Of a stretch of DNA of 64,000 nt, positions 61,601-64,000 are shown one piece after another (within the stretch, counting starts at the first letter, position 1; each line of letters begins with the position of its first letter). The stretch is from the NCBI GenBank assembly GCA_030407085.1, contig CM059586.1, positions 91,509,501-91,573,500 of the forward strand, given 5' to 3'. The stretch comes from Trichopria drosophilae. Taxonomy: Eukaryota; Arthropoda; Insecta; Hymenoptera; Diapriidae. Both the position numbers and the translations under genes were made by a program. Below the pieces are notes generated by a model, which was not told where the DNA came from, searched no databases, and saw only the letters and a program-made list of their open reading frames with translations.

Positions 61601-64000
61601 CCCAATGTCATAATGAATTTTTTCATCAAAAAGTGGAATGTTAATGAATTATACATATTTCTTGTATAATAGATTATAATGGACCATTTTTTTCTTATAC
61701 AGTATCGAATCTAATGACATTGAGTAATAAAATAATTAGTTTTATTTATTATCATAAAAGATATCTTATAAAGGCACTATCAAATTCTCTTATAAGTAAT
61801 AACATTTGTCATTTTTAAACTTTAGAATTTCGATCTGGGAATCCAATAACAATATTTTAAAAATCGTCCTTTTCAATAACTTTTATTAAAACGTAGAAAA
61901 CCCCTTTACGGAAAATGAAAATTTCGGAAATTCATAGGCTAGCATCATTAAAGATAAAATCATAATAATGTTAAATGAAAAATTGTTTATCCTTTTATAT
62001 TTACTAGTTTCAGTGTATCTTTCAAACAAATATTACAAAATTATCAGCATATAAAAAATAAAATAGCATTTGATAGCATACAAATATAATTTTATTACAA
62101 AATATTAAATTTAATATAACATTTTTAATTTCTCGTAAAAGTATTCCATTTGCGTCGTTAATTTTCTGCTTAGAGAACCTCAAAGCGTGGATTTTATAAA
62201 AAAAAAGTTTATTATATCAGGAAATGTAAACATTAAAAAGGTCGTATTTCATATTCCAAAATACCAGTGACCGAATAAATAAAAAGACCCGCGGCTATAA
62301 AATGGACAATTTTCATAGTTTTAAATTTGAATGTAAACGCTTTTACGAAATTCAATAAAAATATTTAGCGTTAAAAAATGTGTATTATGCGTTTTTGCGT
62401 GGAGTTTGAAAGAGACGATATTTTAATTCGAAATGCCTCAACGGCCGGTAGAACTTTGTTTTCACTACTGAAAATTGGCTTTTTTGTTTTGAAATTGTTT
62501 TTATGAATGCGGAAGTAAATTTCGTTACGTCAAAATGCGTTAACGTCGAAAATTCATCGAATCGACATTGGGGCTTGATACAATGCGCGGCCGAATAAAA
62601 TGCGTTTATTATTAATATTTTATGCAATTTATAGAATGCGGAATGTTAAATAAAACGCATATCCAACTCTTATTTCTCCTACCAACTTTTTCCGTGCTTT
62701 CAATTATTTCACCGTCGCATTGAATTTACCTGCAATCATAAAAATATTAAGAGAACAACGAATTTGTCCATTTCCATTCTTCAGTCGATGTACATATGTT
62801 TATATTTATGCAGAGTACGGAATATTTAATATAAATATTATAATTAATGTAGACGATTTTTCATCCAGTAAATTTTTTGACCATAACAGGAGGAAAATTC
62901 TCATAATGCTCATAATAGTGAAAATTATTTTTTTAAATCACACTGAGAGAAATGTTTATTTATAGTTAATGTAATAGCTTCATAGTAAATCTAACAGAAT
63001 TTAGATTTTGATCTTAAGACATAGTGCTTTATTCTGAAGTTTCTGTATTCTGAGATTCGTTTAAATTTGTTATGTTAATAATTAATATAAGAATTTTAAA
63101 TATTAATGTTTGGATTATTACGTGATATGTAGTACATTTACGTGCTTACAATTTCACCGAATCCGAGATAAACAAACATAGACGCGCGAAATCATTTTTT
63201 TTTTTTTTACTTTTTTTATTGTACTGTTACTGTTCCAACTTTACACTTAATGTAAAAGCCTTGTAATTAGCTTACATTAACTATTAGTAAATAATTTATC
63301 TTAATGCAGGATTTAATCACAACCGCTTTATATTTTTTATTATAAATATACTGTAAAAAAATTCATTAAAAGTAAAATGTAAAATATCGAGATAGCTGCA
63401 CAAAAGAATACACGTAAGAGTATCACTGACATATTAATGACTGCATAAGAATGTAATCTAGATCAGTTTTGGATGATATGAATTTGTTCGCCCTTTAATC
63501 CCGACCACAGGGTGAAATTTATTAGTCGGAACATGTTGATTTTATTCCATCGTTCAACAGACATAAAAGTGTTTGATTCATATCCGAAAGATGGTTCAAA
63601 AGATAAAAAGAAGGTTGTTTTTTTTAAATGTTCAAAATTTGACATTGTAAATTATATATAATATGAAATAGGGAAATAAAACACTCCTGAGAATAGTATT
63701 CGATGCTATAATGCAATTCCATTGCCTACAAAACCATGCGTAATAAGAGATAAATTTAGAAGGCAACTTGTCAAACAATTTTTAGTTTAATTTGATATAA
63801 ATTAATCATATTAGTCATGATTATACGGCTGTGAAAAGGGAACAGGGATTTTATGAGTTAATGTCGAAAAACAAATAAATAATCAAAATATTAAACCAAT
63901 TCATCGAGATAATGCCAGACTTGGTCGAAACAAGTCGTCAAGGATGAGTAGGTTTTATAATAGCCACCCTCCGGCTAGAGAGCGAGGGGAAAATTGCACC
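58659..64000. other. No gene recognised; AT-rich DNA with one GC-richer island
   Basis: About 59030-59200 is GC-richer and contains a partial hairpin (CATCAGAGCGGCATCG and a matching CTCTGATGG about 40 bp later). 60530-60870 holds fragments of the dispersed GGCGGA/CGCCATATT motif. A long T-run sits at 63196. Nothing else that I can support. Confidence 0.35.

Overview
This is eukaryotic, AT-rich, intron-containing DNA from an animal, almost certainly an insect and most likely a hymenopteran. That placement is an inference from the character of the four genes, the short GT-AG introns and the mix of transposons; I could not run a search. I see no prokaryotic, plasmid or phage feature.

Layout. 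(1) Positions 1-6.4 kb hold no gene. They contain a 240-bp tandem duplication broken by a terminal-inverted-repeat (TIR) element that itself carries a TA-flanked MITE, then a 1.2-kb TIR element, then a 1.3-kb fold-back element flanked by TTAA. (2) Positions 6.5-19.3 kb hold a convergent pair. On + is the single-exon gene wuho/WDR4 (6510-7664), the non-catalytic subunit of the tRNA m7G46 methyltransferase. On - is a seven-exon gene for the 26S proteasome ATPase Rpt4/PSMC6 (19308-7770). The second intron of Rpt4 is about 9.9 kb and holds at least six dead reverse-transcriptase fragments in both orientations plus a Penelope-like terminal piece. (3) Positions 19.3-22.6 kb are a repeat-rich intergenic stretch with fold-back elements. 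(4) Positions 22.6-24.9 kb hold a second convergent pair: a probable HAUS1 augmin subunit on + (22585-23431, with an 18-nt first coding exon) and a PRCC homologue on - (24870-23508). (5) From 25.3 to 64 kb I recognise no host gene. This stretch carries a Penelope-like RT interrupted by a fold-back element, two more RT pseudogenes (46.4-47.1 and 51.4-52.7 kb), TA-flanked MITEs, a TTAA-flanked near-palindrome (54.9-56.3 kb), a complex direct/inverted repeat array (47.5-50 kb), and a few higher-GC non-repetitive islands (about 41.1-41.7, 43.1-43.6, 50.2-50.9 and 59.0-59.2 kb) that could be conserved regulatory DNA.

The four host genes are housekeeping genes (tRNA modification, proteasome, spindle microtubule nucleation, nuclear/splicing-associated factor) and have no evident shared pathway; they sit as two tail-to-tail pairs with closely abutting polyadenylation signals. 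The most unusual content is the number and nesting of palindromic (fold-back) repeats. I found nothing that I can honestly call a new biological system; the strongest candidates for a second look are the nested and palindromic elements, the Penelope terminal motif and the high-GC islands.
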